Source of the DNA: Paenibacillus sp. MZ04-78.2
GTDB taxonomy: Bacteria; Bacillota; Bacilli; Paenibacillales; NBRC-103111
NCBI RefSeq assembly: GCF_024213375.1
Contig: NZ_JANAVJ010000016.1
Location: 1-64,000, forward strand
Direction: 5' to 3'
Length of the DNA: 64,000 nucleotides
Shown here: positions 7,652 through 15,854 of the stretch, in pieces
How the letters are laid out: the number at the start of each line of letters is the position of its first letter
How positions within the stretch are numbered: position 1 is the first letter of the stretch
The notes under the pieces: generated by a model
Databases searched by the model: none
What the model was told of the DNA's origin: nothing
Seen by the model: only the letters and a program-made list of their open reading frames with translations
Translations under genes and position numbers: made by a program

Positions 7652-9145
7652 TCAATGCTCCCCATCCCGATATATCCTTACCACGCACTCCACGTGCGCC
7701 GTCTGCGGGAACATGTCCACCGGCTGAATCCAGTCCAGCCGGTAGCCTTGCTCAAGCAGCACCTGGCAGTCCTTCGCCAGGGTGGACGGATTGCACGACA
7801 CGTAGACGAGTCGTGCCGGCTTCGCTTCGGCTAGCGCGAGCAGCAGCGGGCGCTCGCAGCCGGTGCGCGGCGGGTCGACCACGACGACGTCGGGGCGGAT
7901 GCCGCGCTGCACCCATTCGGTCAGCAGCTGCTCAGCTCGCCCGACGAAGAAGCGGGCGTTCGCCGCGCCGCTCGCCCGGGCATTGTCCCGGGCGTCGTCG
8001 ACCGCCTCGGGGATGAGCTCGATGCCGCGCACCTCATGGGCGTGCGGAGCGAGCCAAAGCCCGATCGTGCCGGTGCCGCAGTAGGCGTCGACGACAAGCT
8101 CTTCGCCGGTTAGCGCGGCGGCTTCGCGGACCACGTCATACAGCTTGACCGTTTGATCCGGGTTCAGCTGGAAGAAGGCGCGGGGGGAGAGGGAGAAGCG
8201 GACATCGCCGAGCGTTTCGTCCAGCCGCTCCTTGCCCCACAGCACCGTCGTTTTCGCGCCGAATATGAGCGGTGAAGCTTCTCGATTCAAATTTTGCGCG
8301 ATGGTCGTCACCTGCGGCAGTTCGTCACGGATGCGGCGGACGAGCCGTTCGCGGTCCGGAATACGGTCCGCCGCGGTGATGAGCGTAAGTTGAACCTCGC
8401 CGGTTTGTCGGCCTACCCGGGCTACGATGGTGCGGACGACGCCTTGGCGAGTCCGTTCATTGTAGACGGGGATGTCCAGCTCCCAAAGCAGCTTGGCGAC
8501 CGTCTCCGTGACCCGGTTGATCGTCGGATCGTGTATCGCGCACCCGGTAATGTCGACGAGCTTATGCGTACCGGGGGAGTACAAGCCCGCGACGACCTGC
8601 CCGCCTGCACCTGCGCCTGCGCGGCCGAGCTGCAGTTGCGCCTTGTTCCGGTAGCTCCAAGGGTTGTCCATGCCGAGAATCGGCCGGATCGGGGCCGACT
8701 CCATTCCCGCGTACCGCCGGAACGCTTCCCGTACCAGTTCCTCCTTGGCACGCAACTGAGCCTCGTACGTCATATGCTGAAGCTGACAGCCGCCACAGCT
8801 GTCGTAGACGGGACAGGGCGGCTTTTGACGGTGCGGCGAAGCCTTTTCCACCTCGTCCAGCTTGGCCGTGATATAGCTCGGCTCGACCTTCGTCACCGTC
8901 GCTTTCACGACTTCCTCCGGCAGCGTCCCGTCGATGAACACCGCCTTGCGCTTATAGTAGCCGACGCCTTCGCCGTTAATGCCGATCCGCTTGATCGTAA
9001 CTACGATCCGATCGCCGGCTCTCAGATCCTCTGCCGTCGCGGGCCGACTTGCCACAGGCCTCTTCCCACCAGGCTTGCGCGCGGCTTCCGATCTTTTTCC
9101 CTGCGGACGCGAAGAATCGCGGTTCTTTTTCCATTCCGTGCTCAT
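7652..9145 (-). CDS. rlmD: 23S rRNA (uracil-5)-methyltransferase, RlmD/RumA type
   Basis: A 497-residue enzyme using SAM to methylate a 23S rRNA uridine. After a basic N-terminal tail comes a TRAM domain (about 37-100). The iron-sulphur cysteines are C111, C117 and C120 (CPVYDSCGGC) with C202 (TGCAIHD). The SAM loop is VDAYCGTGTIGLWLA and the catalytic cysteine lies in YVSCNPSTLAKD. The ATG at 9145 follows GGAGAGAACGAC; in-frame codons upstream lack such a site. Firmicutes homologues often modify both U747 and U1939 (RlmCD), so the exact target is open. The last few codons belong to a 35-bp sequence duplicated outside the gene, so the C-terminus was probably replaced by an integration event. 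Confidence 0.9.
   Translation of the reverse strand: MSTEWKKNRDSSRPQGKRSEAARKPGGKRPVASRPATAEDLRAGDRIVVTIKRIGINGEGVGYYKRKAVFIDGTLPEEVVKATVTKVEPSYITAKLDEVEKASPHRQKPPCPVYDSCGGCQLQHMTYEAQLRAKEELVREAFRRYAGMESAPIRPILGMDNPWSYRNKAQLQLGRAGAGAGGQVVAGLYSPGTHKLVDITGCAIHDPTINRVTETVAKLLWELDIPVYNERTRQGVVRTIVARVGRQTGEVQLTLITAADRIPDRERLVRRIRDELPQVTTIAQNLNREASPLIFGAKTTVLWGKERLDETLGDVRFSLSPRAFFQLNPDQTVKLYDVVREAAALTGEELVVDAYCGTGTIGLWLAPHAHEVRGIELIPEAVDDARDNARASGAANARFFVGRAEQLLTEWVQRGIRPDVVVVDPPRTGCERPLLLALAEAKPARLVYVSCNPSTLAKDCQVLLEQGYRLDWIQPVDMFPQTAHVECVVRIYRDGEH
7663..7697. repeat. Direct repeat copy 2, inside the 3' end of rlmD-type gene
   Basis: This copy lies in the coding sequence and supplies the residues just before the gene's present end (HVECVVRIYRDGEH). 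It is identical over 35 bp to 7522-7556. TGCGGGAACAT follows 6 bp later here (7704-7714) and recurs at 7613-7623, 56 bp after copy 1. Between the copies an 8-bp inverted repeat, TTCCCGCA (7580-7587) and TGCGGGAA (7613-7620), could form a hairpin. Confidence 0.7.
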
Positions 9146-9307
9146 GTCGTTCTCTCCGTTTCTTGTCAAATCGATGTTCTTACTATACCATGACCGGGCC
9201 GGATTGGCGAAACGGGCTTCATGCTTAAAATTAGGCATCCCCGTCGGCCGGATGGTATACTCTAGCTGTAGCTTTTTCCAAAAACGCCCCCAAAGGAGCT
9301 GAAGATA

Positions 9308-10264
9308 TTGCCGATGGCGGAAACGATGATTAAGGCGGACGGCTTAGTCAAACGGTACGGGGATTTTACGGCCGTCAAGGGCGTCCATTTCGAAGTATAT
9401 CAAGGCGAGGTGTTCGGATTGCTCGGACCGAATGGCGCGGGCAAGACGACTACGATGGAAATGATCGAAGGGCTCCGGAAGCCGGATGAAGGGCATGCGG
9501 TTGTGGCCGGCTTTAATACCCGGACGCAGCTGAATCAGGTCAAGCAGGTGATCGGCGTCCAACTGCAATCCACCTCGCTGTTCGATCTGTTGAAAGTGCA
9601 CGAGATCGTCCGCATGTACGCGAGCTTTTACCCGAGCTCCGTCCCGGTCGAGCCGCTGCTGGAAGATATGATTTTGCAGGAAAAACGCAACGACCGCGTC
9701 AAAAACCTCTCCGGCGGGCAAAAACAGCGTCTGGCGATTGCGCTGGCGCTTGTAAACGATCCGCAGGTGGTCTTTTTGGACGAACCGACGACAGGTCTGG
9801 ACCCACAGGCCAGGCGGACGCTTTGGGACATCGTGCTAAGGCTCAAGGAACGCGGCAAAACGATCGTGCTCAGTACACATTACATGGAAGAAGCGCATGC
9901 TCTATGCGACCGCATTTGCTTGATGGACAGCGGACAGGTGATCGCGCTCGATACGCCCCGGAATCTGGTCCGCAACCTGCAATCCGACAGCGCCATCGAA
10001 TTCCGGCTGGAAGGCGCCGACGCTTGGAGCGAGGAGCGGCAAACGGTTGTAACGGAAGCGCTGCGGGAAGTGAGCGAGGTGAAGCAGGTGGATCAGCGCA
10101 AAGACATTTTCGTGCTGTATACCGACCATTTGCAAACCTCGCTCGTCGATCTGATCGGCCGGGCGGAAGCGCAGGGATGGCGCGTGCAGGAGCTGCAGAC
10201 CCGGACGGCCACGCTGGAGGACGTATTCATCCACATGACGGGAAGGAGCTTGAGAGAAGCATGA
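9308..10264 (+). CDS. ABC transporter ATP-binding protein (ABC-2 exporter, DrrA-like)
   Basis: A 318-residue nucleotide-binding subunit. Walker A is GPNGAGKTTT (about 40-49), the signature is LSGGQKQ (135-141), Walker B is VVFLDEP (155-161), with an H-loop in STHYMEEA. The roughly 80-residue C-terminal extension is typical of DrrA/CcmA-like subunits. TTG at 9308 lies 9 nt after AAAGGAG; ATG at 9314 is an alternative start. The downstream permease start overlaps the stop (ATGA), so they form one exporter. The substrate (drug, lipid or antibiotic) cannot be told from sequence. Confidence 0.9.
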   Translation: MPMAETMIKADGLVKRYGDFTAVKGVHFEVYQGEVFGLLGPNGAGKTTTMEMIEGLRKPDEGHAVVAGFNTRTQLNQVKQVIGVQLQSTSLFDLLKVHEIVRMYASFYPSSVPVEPLLEDMILQEKRNDRVKNLSGGQKQRLAIALALVNDPQVVFLDEPTTGLDPQARRTLWDIVLRLKERGKTIVLSTHYMEEAHALCDRICLMDSGQVIALDTPRNLVRNLQSDSAIEFRLEGADAWSEERQTVVTEALREVSEVKQVDQRKDIFVLYTDHLQTSLVDLIGRAEAQGWRVQELQTRTATLEDVFIHMTGRSLREA

Positions 10265-11358
10265 ACGCTTACATTCATCTGACGCTTGCCCAGCTGCGGC
10301 TGTTCGCCCGCAACCGGCAGGTGCTGTTCTGGACGCTGCTTTTTCCGATCTTCTTCATGGTCATGCTGGGCTCGTTCCTCGGCAAAGGCAATCCGGTCTC
10401 CGTCACCGGCGCCATCGTCGATGAGGACCGGACGGTCGCTTCCGCAGCGCTGGTGAAGGCGCTGCAGGATAACCCGATCCTTCGGCTGAGCGGGGCATCC
10501 GAATTAAATCCCGAGCTGGAGACGCTGAAACGCGGCGATTACCAGCTTGTGCTCGCCATTCCGAAAGGCTACGAGGAACAAACGAAGCCGGGCAGCACAG
10601 GAACGGCCGCGGCGATCAAAGTGTATTACGACGAAACGAATGCCGCAACCTCGCAAATCGGGCTGCAGGTGCTGGCTCCGGTCATCGACGGGATCGACAA
10701 GAAGTTGTCGGGCTATACGCCGAAAATTACGATCCGGCCGGAAGGCGTCCAGTCGCTGAAGCTCAGCTATATCGACTTTCTGGTGCCGGGCATCGTCGCC
10801 ATGATGATTATGTCCAACAACCTGAACGGGGTGGCGGGACAAATCGCTTCGTGGCGGGAACGGGGCATCCTGCGGCGGATGCAGAGCACGACGCTGAAGG
10901 CATCGACGTTTATCGCCTCGCAGATTACGGCGCGGCTGTTGTTAAACGGCTTGCAGGCCGTCATCGTGCTGGTCGTCGGCTCGCTCTTTTTCGGTACGCA
11001 GGTGAACGGCTCCTGGCTGCTGCTGCTCAGCTTCATCGTGCTCGGGACACTGGCATTCATGTCGATCGGTTTTATCATTGCCGGTCTGGCCAAAACGCCG
11101 GAGAGCGCCGGGCCGATCGCCGGCTTCATCTCGTTCCCGATGCTGTTCCTGGGCGGCGTCTTCTTCCCGATCAAGAACATGCCGGAGTTCCTTCAGCCCA
11201 TCGTCAAGCTGCTGCCGATCTCCCATTTGACGACGGCGCTGCGCCAGGTGATGAACGTGGGAGCAGGATTTTCCGTCGTCTGGACGGAAGCGGCGCTGCT
11301 CGGCGGTTGGCTCCTCGTCGCGTTTATCGTGGCAAGCTTTACGTTTCGCTGGGAGTAA
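10261..11358 (+). CDS. ABC-2 type transporter permease
   Basis: A 365-residue integral membrane protein paired with the preceding ATPase. An N-terminal helix (VLFWTLLFPIFFMVMLGSFL) is followed by an extracytoplasmic domain of about 170 residues. Five more hydrophobic helices follow, including GIVAMMIMSNNLNGVAGQIA and the conserved FPMLFLGGVFFPIKNMPEFL region of ABC-2 permeases. The start ATG overlaps the ATPase stop by 4 bp. Architecture and length are normal for the YhgE/LinO-like ABC-2 group. It forms the membrane channel of the exporter. Confidence 0.88.
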   Translation: MNAYIHLTLAQLRLFARNRQVLFWTLLFPIFFMVMLGSFLGKGNPVSVTGAIVDEDRTVASAALVKALQDNPILRLSGASELNPELETLKRGDYQLVLAIPKGYEEQTKPGSTGTAAAIKVYYDETNAATSQIGLQVLAPVIDGIDKKLSGYTPKITIRPEGVQSLKLSYIDFLVPGIVAMMIMSNNLNGVAGQIASWRERGILRRMQSTTLKASTFIASQITARLLLNGLQAVIVLVVGSLFFGTQVNGSWLLLLSFIVLGTLAFMSIGFIIAGLAKTPESAGPIAGFISFPMLFLGGVFFPIKNMPEFLQPIVKLLPISHLTTALRQVMNVGAGFSVVWTEAALLGGWLLVAFIVASFTFRWE

Positions 11359-11528
11359 GACGGGGCTTCGGTCCAGTTTACAACATGAACAGACGGCGCC
11401 GGCCCTTCCGCTCGAAAATTCCACATTTTTTTCTTAAAAATGGGAAATACTATGCTCATCATGCTGCATATATAGAGAAAAGGAGAATTTTAACGTTTTG
11501 TTTATATTCTCCTAATGTTGTCTTAATG

Positions 11529-11557
11529 TTTACCCGGTAACATGAAGACAATAATAT
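11529..11557 (+). promoter_or_regulatory. Candidate SigA-type promoter for small coiled-coil gene
   Basis: TTTACC (11529-11534), 17-bp spacer, TAATAT (11552-11557). It lies 28 bp before the ATG at 11585. Confidence 0.45.
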
Positions 11558-11584
11558 TCGATGCGAAGGGACGATTTCTAGATC

Positions 11585-11812
11585 ATGATACTGTACCAAC
11601 TGGCGAAGAGACTGGCGGAGCGCAATCGACTGCAGCACAACATCGAGCGTTCCGAGGGCAATATCGAAGCATTGGTGACGCAAAAGGAGCAGGTGGAGGA
11701 GCAGCTGTTGACCCAGGCCAACATGTGGAAGGAAGAGGGGCAGGACGAATTTATGCTTGCTGCGCTGGCCCCCGAGCCGGACAGCGTGCCAGTCAACGAA
11801 TCTTTGTATTAG
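11585..11812 (+). CDS. Small coiled-coil hypothetical protein, 75 residues
   Basis: A Glu/Gln-rich protein whose residues about 3-50 form a continuous amphipathic helix (YQLAKRLAERNRLQHNIERS, then EALVTQKEQVEEQLL). A short acidic, proline-containing tail ends VPVNESLY. There is no membrane segment. The ribosome binding site is weak (AAGGGA, 14 nt before ATG), but a candidate promoter precedes the gene and a perfect terminator hairpin follows it 6 bp after the stop, which argues for a real transcription unit. Third-position composition fits the surrounding genome. Function unknown. Confidence 0.55.
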   Translation: MILYQLAKRLAERNRLQHNIERSEGNIEALVTQKEQVEEQLLTQANMWKEEGQDEFMLAALAPEPDSVPVNESLY

Positions 11813-11818
11813 TTTTGG

Positions 11819-11852
11819 GAAAATGGGACGTCACGTTCCATTTTCTTTTTTT
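11819..11852 (+). terminator. Intrinsic terminator
   Basis: GAAAATGGGACGT and ACGTTCCATTTTC are complementary arms (one G-T pair) around a single C, followed by a run of T. It ends the small coiled-coil gene. Confidence 0.85.
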
Positions 11853-11930
11853 GTGTTCGGTTCCGTTTCGCGGTAGAATAGGAATGCTGTTCAATACGAA
11901 AAAGGATAAGTAAAGAGGTACAGAATTCCC

Positions 11931-13700
11931 ATGAAAAATATTGTCTTATCGACGTTAAACGCCAAATATATTCACACTTCGCTCGCGCTCCGGTATTTGA
12001 AGGCGTTCAGCCAGCACGATTTTCCCGGCATCCAGATTGCCGAATACACGATCAAGGACCCGGCGATGAACATCGTGTCCGACATTTACCAGCGCAAGCC
12101 CGAGGTCGTCGGCTTCTCCTGCTATATCTGGAACATCGAAGAAACGATCGTCGTGGTCAGCATGCTCAAGAAGATCATGCCCGAGCTGATCGTTGTTTTG
12201 GGCGGTCCGGAAGTTTCTTACGATACAGAGTATTGGATGAACCGGCTGCCGGAAGTCAACTTCATCGTCGTCGGAGAAGGGGAGGAGACACTCCATCACC
12301 TGCTGACCGAGCTGGAAGGAGACCGCGCCTTGTACAGCGTCTTCGGCCTCGCCTACCGCAACAAAGAGGGACGGGTCGTCATCAACCCGCCGCGGCCGAA
12401 GCTGGCCATGGACGACATTCCGACGCCGCATCATTTTGCGGAAGATGTCCCGAGCCTCGCGAATCGGGTCGTTTATTTCGAGACGAGCCGCGGCTGTCCG
12501 TTCAGCTGCCAATTTTGTCTGTCTTCCATCGAAGTAGGTGTGCGTTATTTCGATATAGAACGGACCAAGAGCGACCTGCTTTATCTAATCCGATCCGGAG
12601 CGAAGCTGATCAAGTTCGTGGACCGGACGTTCAACATTAAGCGCGAATACGCCATGGAAATGTTCGAATTTCTGATCCAAAACCATAGCGGCTGCGTGTT
12701 CCAGTTCGAGATTACGGCGGATATTATGCGGCCGGAAGTGCTTGATTATTTGGCAGAGAACGCGCCGCCCGGCATATTCCGCTTCGAGATCGGGGTTCAG
12801 TCGACGAACGATTTGACCAACAGCCTCGTCAAGCGCCGCCAAAACTTCGCCAAGCTGACCCGCACGGTGACGAAGGTGAAGGAAAGCGGCAAAATCGACC
12901 AGCATCTCGATCTGATTGCCGGGCTACCTGAGGAAGATTACAACAGCTTCCGTAAAACGTTCAACGACGTCTTCGCCCTCGGTCCCGAAGAATTGCAGCT
13001 TGGCTTCCTGAAAATGCTCCGCGGCACCGGAATGCGCCACGACGCGGATAAATACGGTTACCTCTACATGGACCATGCGCCGTATGAAATTCTCGGCAAC
13101 AACATTTTGCCGTTCTCGGACTTGGTGCGGATCAAGCGGGTGGAGGACGTGCTGGAAAAATACTGGAACGCCCACCGGATGGACCATACGGTCCGGTATT
13201 TGATCGAGCGCGAATTTACGTCGGCCTTCGACTTCTTCCAAGAGTTCGGCGATTATTGGGAGAAGCGGGGCTGGCAAAAAATCGGGCACCAGCTTGAGGA
13301 TCTATTCACCCGGCTTCATGCATTCCTGAAGCATCGCGGCACGGCCAAGCTCGACGTCATCGAAGGCTTGATGAAGCTTGATTATTTCCTGAACCACAAG
13401 TACAAGCCGCGCAAAATTTGGTGGGACTTCACCTTGGACAAGCCCCGCCAGTCCGATTATTTGCGGCTGCTTGCCGAGCAGCCTGAAACGGTTTCCGGTT
13501 CGTTCGCCGCGCTGGGCATCGGAGAGAAGGAGCTGCATAAGCATGTCATGATCGAAAAGCTGCCGTTCCGGCTGGACCGCTATTTGCAAAGCGGAGAGCT
13601 GGACCGGACGAGTGAGCAGCTGCTCATCGTGTACTTCCCGCCGGACGCTTCGGCCAAGCCGCAGCCGTTTACGCTGCCGCTGGAGCCGACGAGCGCCTGA
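11931..13700 (+). CDS. B12-binding domain radical SAM protein
   Basis: A 589-residue protein. Residues about 1-135 form a cobalamin-binding Rossmann domain (VVGFSCYIWNIEET, VVLGGPEV). A radical SAM core begins at about 180 with the cluster motif RGCPFSCQFC (C189, C193, C196). The C-terminal 200 residues match the DUF4080-type extension of this group. Such proteins are widespread in Paenibacillus and clostridia, but their reaction is unknown; BchE-like methyl or oxidative chemistry is possible. Start ATG 11931 follows AAAGAGGTACAGAATTCCC. Monocistronic, flanked by terminators on both sides. Confidence 0.85.
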   Translation: MKNIVLSTLNAKYIHTSLALRYLKAFSQHDFPGIQIAEYTIKDPAMNIVSDIYQRKPEVVGFSCYIWNIEETIVVVSMLKKIMPELIVVLGGPEVSYDTEYWMNRLPEVNFIVVGEGEETLHHLLTELEGDRALYSVFGLAYRNKEGRVVINPPRPKLAMDDIPTPHHFAEDVPSLANRVVYFETSRGCPFSCQFCLSSIEVGVRYFDIERTKSDLLYLIRSGAKLIKFVDRTFNIKREYAMEMFEFLIQNHSGCVFQFEITADIMRPEVLDYLAENAPPGIFRFEIGVQSTNDLTNSLVKRRQNFAKLTRTVTKVKESGKIDQHLDLIAGLPEEDYNSFRKTFNDVFALGPEELQLGFLKMLRGTGMRHDADKYGYLYMDHAPYEILGNNILPFSDLVRIKRVEDVLEKYWNAHRMDHTVRYLIEREFTSAFDFFQEFGDYWEKRGWQKIGHQLEDLFTRLHAFLKHRGTAKLDVIEGLMKLDYFLNHKYKPRKIWWDFTLDKPRQSDYLRLLAEQPETVSGSFAALGIGEKELHKHVMIEKLPFRLDRYLQSGELDRTSEQLLIVYFPPDASAKPQPFTLPLEPTSA

Positions 13701-13730
13701 ATCTGAATGCGCAGGCAGGCCATAATGAAA

Positions 13731-13774
13731 GAACACCCCGTCTTGACGAACAAGACGAGGTGTTCTTTGCTTTT
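13731..13774. terminator. Bidirectional intrinsic terminator
   Basis: GAACACC...CGTCTTG pairs with CAAGACG...GGTGTTC and is followed by TTTGCTTTT. It lies between two convergent genes and can serve both. Confidence 0.8.
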
Positions 13775-13795
13775 ATGTCCGCTAAGGTCTAAGGT

Positions 13796-14761
13796 CTACG
13801 GCAGGTAGCTGCGCAGAACCGTCATGCTGCCCTCAAGCGAATAGCTGCCAAGGCTGGCCGGCAGCAGATAACATTCGCCCGGTTTCACGTTCAGCTCGCC
13901 GTCGGCCCAACGGATTGAGCCCGTGCCTTCGCAGATGATGTGGATCACGAAGCTTTCCGGCGACGTTTGCAGCGGCCATTGGCCTTCGACGCGGCCTTTT
14001 TCCGTCACGAAGAACGGGGAGCGGGCCAGAGTCAGCCATTCGCCGGAGGCGTTCAGGTTCGTTTTCATATACGTAGCGCCCGAGTTTTCGTAGGCGATGA
14101 CGTTCAAGGAATCTTCAATATGCAGCTCACGCGGCTTGCCGTCCAGACCGAGACGGTCGTAATCGTACAGCCGATAAGTGCTGTCCGAATTTTGTTGAAT
14201 TTCGGCAACCAGCACGCCGGCTCCGAGCGCATGCACGGTGCCTGCAGGGATATAGAAGGAATCGCCCGCTTCCGCGGTAACTTCGTTCAAGCAGTCCAAG
14301 ATGCGGTTCTGCTCGATAGCTTCAGCCAACTGCTCGCGGGTAACGCCTTCTTTCAGCCCGTAAATGATTTTGGCGCCCGGCTTGGCGTCCAGAATGTACC
14401 ACATTTCCGTTTTGCCCAGCTCGCCTTGCGGCAGGCGCTCGTAATGATCGTTGGGGTGCACCTGCACGGACAGGTCGTCCTGGCAATCCAGCAGCTTGAT
14501 GAGCAGCGGGAACCGGCCGTTTTTCTCCGAAAAGCCCTTGCTGCCGAAAAACTCGCTCCCGTATTGCTCGCGGATTTGATCGAGTCCCATGCCGGCCAAC
14601 TCGCCGTTTGCGACGGTTGTCGTTCCATTCGGATGATCGCCGATCATCCAGCCTTCGCCAATCTTGCCCTCCGGCAGTTCGAGTCCGAACTGTTCGAGCG
14701 CACGTCCGCCCCATACTCTTTCTTTAAATTCAGGCTTGCATTGCAACGGATACGGCTTCAT
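13796..14761 (-). CDS. manA: Mannose-6-phosphate isomerase, class I
   Basis: A 321-residue zinc enzyme interconverting mannose-6-phosphate and fructose-6-phosphate. It has the class I cupin layout: RVWGG near the N-terminus, zinc ligands in QVHPNDHYE (about 100) with the Glu of KTEMWY, and IPAGTVHALG (about 172) with the last His. Length matches the short Bacillus-type ManA. The ATG at 14761 follows GTGGAGAGTA on the minus strand. It supplies mannose-6-phosphate for polysaccharide precursors or feeds mannose into glycolysis. A separate mannose-1-phosphate guanylyltransferase-like gene lies at 38915-41311. Confidence 0.92.
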   Translation of the reverse strand: MKPYPLQCKPEFKERVWGGRALEQFGLELPEGKIGEGWMIGDHPNGTTTVANGELAGMGLDQIREQYGSEFFGSKGFSEKNGRFPLLIKLLDCQDDLSVQVHPNDHYERLPQGELGKTEMWYILDAKPGAKIIYGLKEGVTREQLAEAIEQNRILDCLNEVTAEAGDSFYIPAGTVHALGAGVLVAEIQQNSDSTYRLYDYDRLGLDGKPRELHIEDSLNVIAYENSGATYMKTNLNASGEWLTLARSPFFVTEKGRVEGQWPLQTSPESFVIHIICEGTGSIRWADGELNVKPGECYLLPASLGSYSLEGSMTVLRSYLP

Positions 14762-14915
14762 TACTCTCCACTTCCTTATCCTGGTCGGCCTGGTTTACCG
14801 GAACAAACCGGCCTTTCTTTTTTTCTTTCTGCATTATATCAATCCACCCCGCGTTTTGCTATAGCTAAAAGCACTGAAAGCGGGGAGGGCATCCGTTTGG
14901 AATTATTCCGCGGCT

Positions 14916-15491
14916 TTATCTTTTTTCGATGGCGATAAGATAAGGCGGGTGGTTGATCTGATTCATAAAACGGTAATGCAGCGTCTGAAAATGCTTTTGC
15001 GGTAAGGCGGCAGCCCAGCGCTCGACCTCGGCCGCTTCCTCCTGGCCTCCCCGATGGCCGGTGTACAGCACGATCGTAATGATGCCGCCGCGTCGAATAA
15101 GCTGAGCGGAAGCTTCCAAAGCGGTCAGCGTTGACGCCGGTGCGGTCACCGTTTCATGATCGGCTCCGGGTAGGTAACCAAGGTTAAACATGACGGCCCC
15201 GATGCGGCCATGGTTTTCTTCGGGGATGATCTCCAGCATCCCTTCATGGCTGCGCAGGTGAAGCCGGACGTCCCCGCGGCCGGGGCATTCCTGTTCAAGA
15301 CGCGACGCCGTGCGATCCAGCGCCTGCTGCTGAATGTCGAAGGCGTGCACGACCCCGGCAGGCCCAACAAGACGGGCGAGGAACGCCGTATCGACTCCGC
15401 CGCCGGCCGTAGCGTCGACAACGGTTTCTCCCGGCTTCACCCGTTCTTCTATTAACTTATGTGCAAAGCTGAGTATGGAAATAAAGCCCAA
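14916..15491 (-). CDS. mnmM: tRNA 2-thiouridine side-chain methyltransferase MnmM (YtqB-like)
   Basis: A 191-residue class I SAM methyltransferase: VVDATAGGGVDTAFLA is the SAM-binding loop (about 24-39), VVHAFDIQ the acidic ribose contact, VMFNLGYLPG the active-site region and NHPPYLIAIEK the end, all typical of YtqB. In Bacillus subtilis YtqB (MnmM) makes mnm5s2U from nm5s2U in tRNA wobble positions. The start is a TTG at 15491 behind AGGAGG with a 10-nt spacer. The AGGAG is mirrored by CTCCT just before the start, a small hairpin that could mask the site. ytqA lies close by, separated only by a lipoprotein gene. Confidence 0.85.
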   Translation of the reverse strand: MGFISILSFAHKLIEERVKPGETVVDATAGGGVDTAFLARLVGPAGVVHAFDIQQQALDRTASRLEQECPGRGDVRLHLRSHEGMLEIIPEENHGRIGAVMFNLGYLPGADHETVTAPASTLTALEASAQLIRRGGIITIVLYTGHRGGQEEAAEVERWAAALPQKHFQTLHYRFMNQINHPPYLIAIEKR

Positions 15492-15854
15492 AGGAGTGAC
15501 GCCTCCTGTTACTGATAATTGAAATGGTTAAGCTGCCTGTTGTTCTTCACGAGTTTGAAGATACGAAAAAGGATGCATGATTTCGGATAATGTTCAATAG
15601 AGGAACAGCCGTGCGTTATAAGCCATTTTCAAATGAAAAGCGGTAAATAAAGGAACCATGGTGCCTTAATACGACAAAAATACGATATGCAACCCAGATT
15701 CGACACGAGTAACACATTTGAGTTCCTCTATTGGTTTAGGCCGCCCCAACATAGTCCTATAACGCACTGGCAATGTCTTATTCGTTCAGGACAAAGGTTT
15801 GAGGCTAAGCTATGTAGCTCTTAAAGCACGTCCGAACCGGGCTTGGCCGTGCTC
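15492..15854. other. Intergenic region with two interleaved complementary pairs
   Basis: No supported gene. CAATAGAGGAAC (15596-15607) is the exact complement of GTTCCTCTATTG (15723-15734), and GTGCGTTATA (15612-15621) of TATAACGCAC (15759-15768). The pairs are interleaved, not nested, so an RNA could fold them only as a pseudoknot. Alternatively they are remains of a rearranged repeat. Confidence 0.55.

Noticed and set aside
7558-8016. Plus-strand frame starting in the att region
   Set aside because: The product turns into Arg/Ala/Pro-rich noise as soon as it enters the methyltransferase gene.
8294-9193. Plus-strand open frame opposite the rlmD-type gene
   Set aside because: Shadow frame with Arg/Asp-rich sequence; the minus strand has TRAM, iron-sulphur and methyltransferase motifs.
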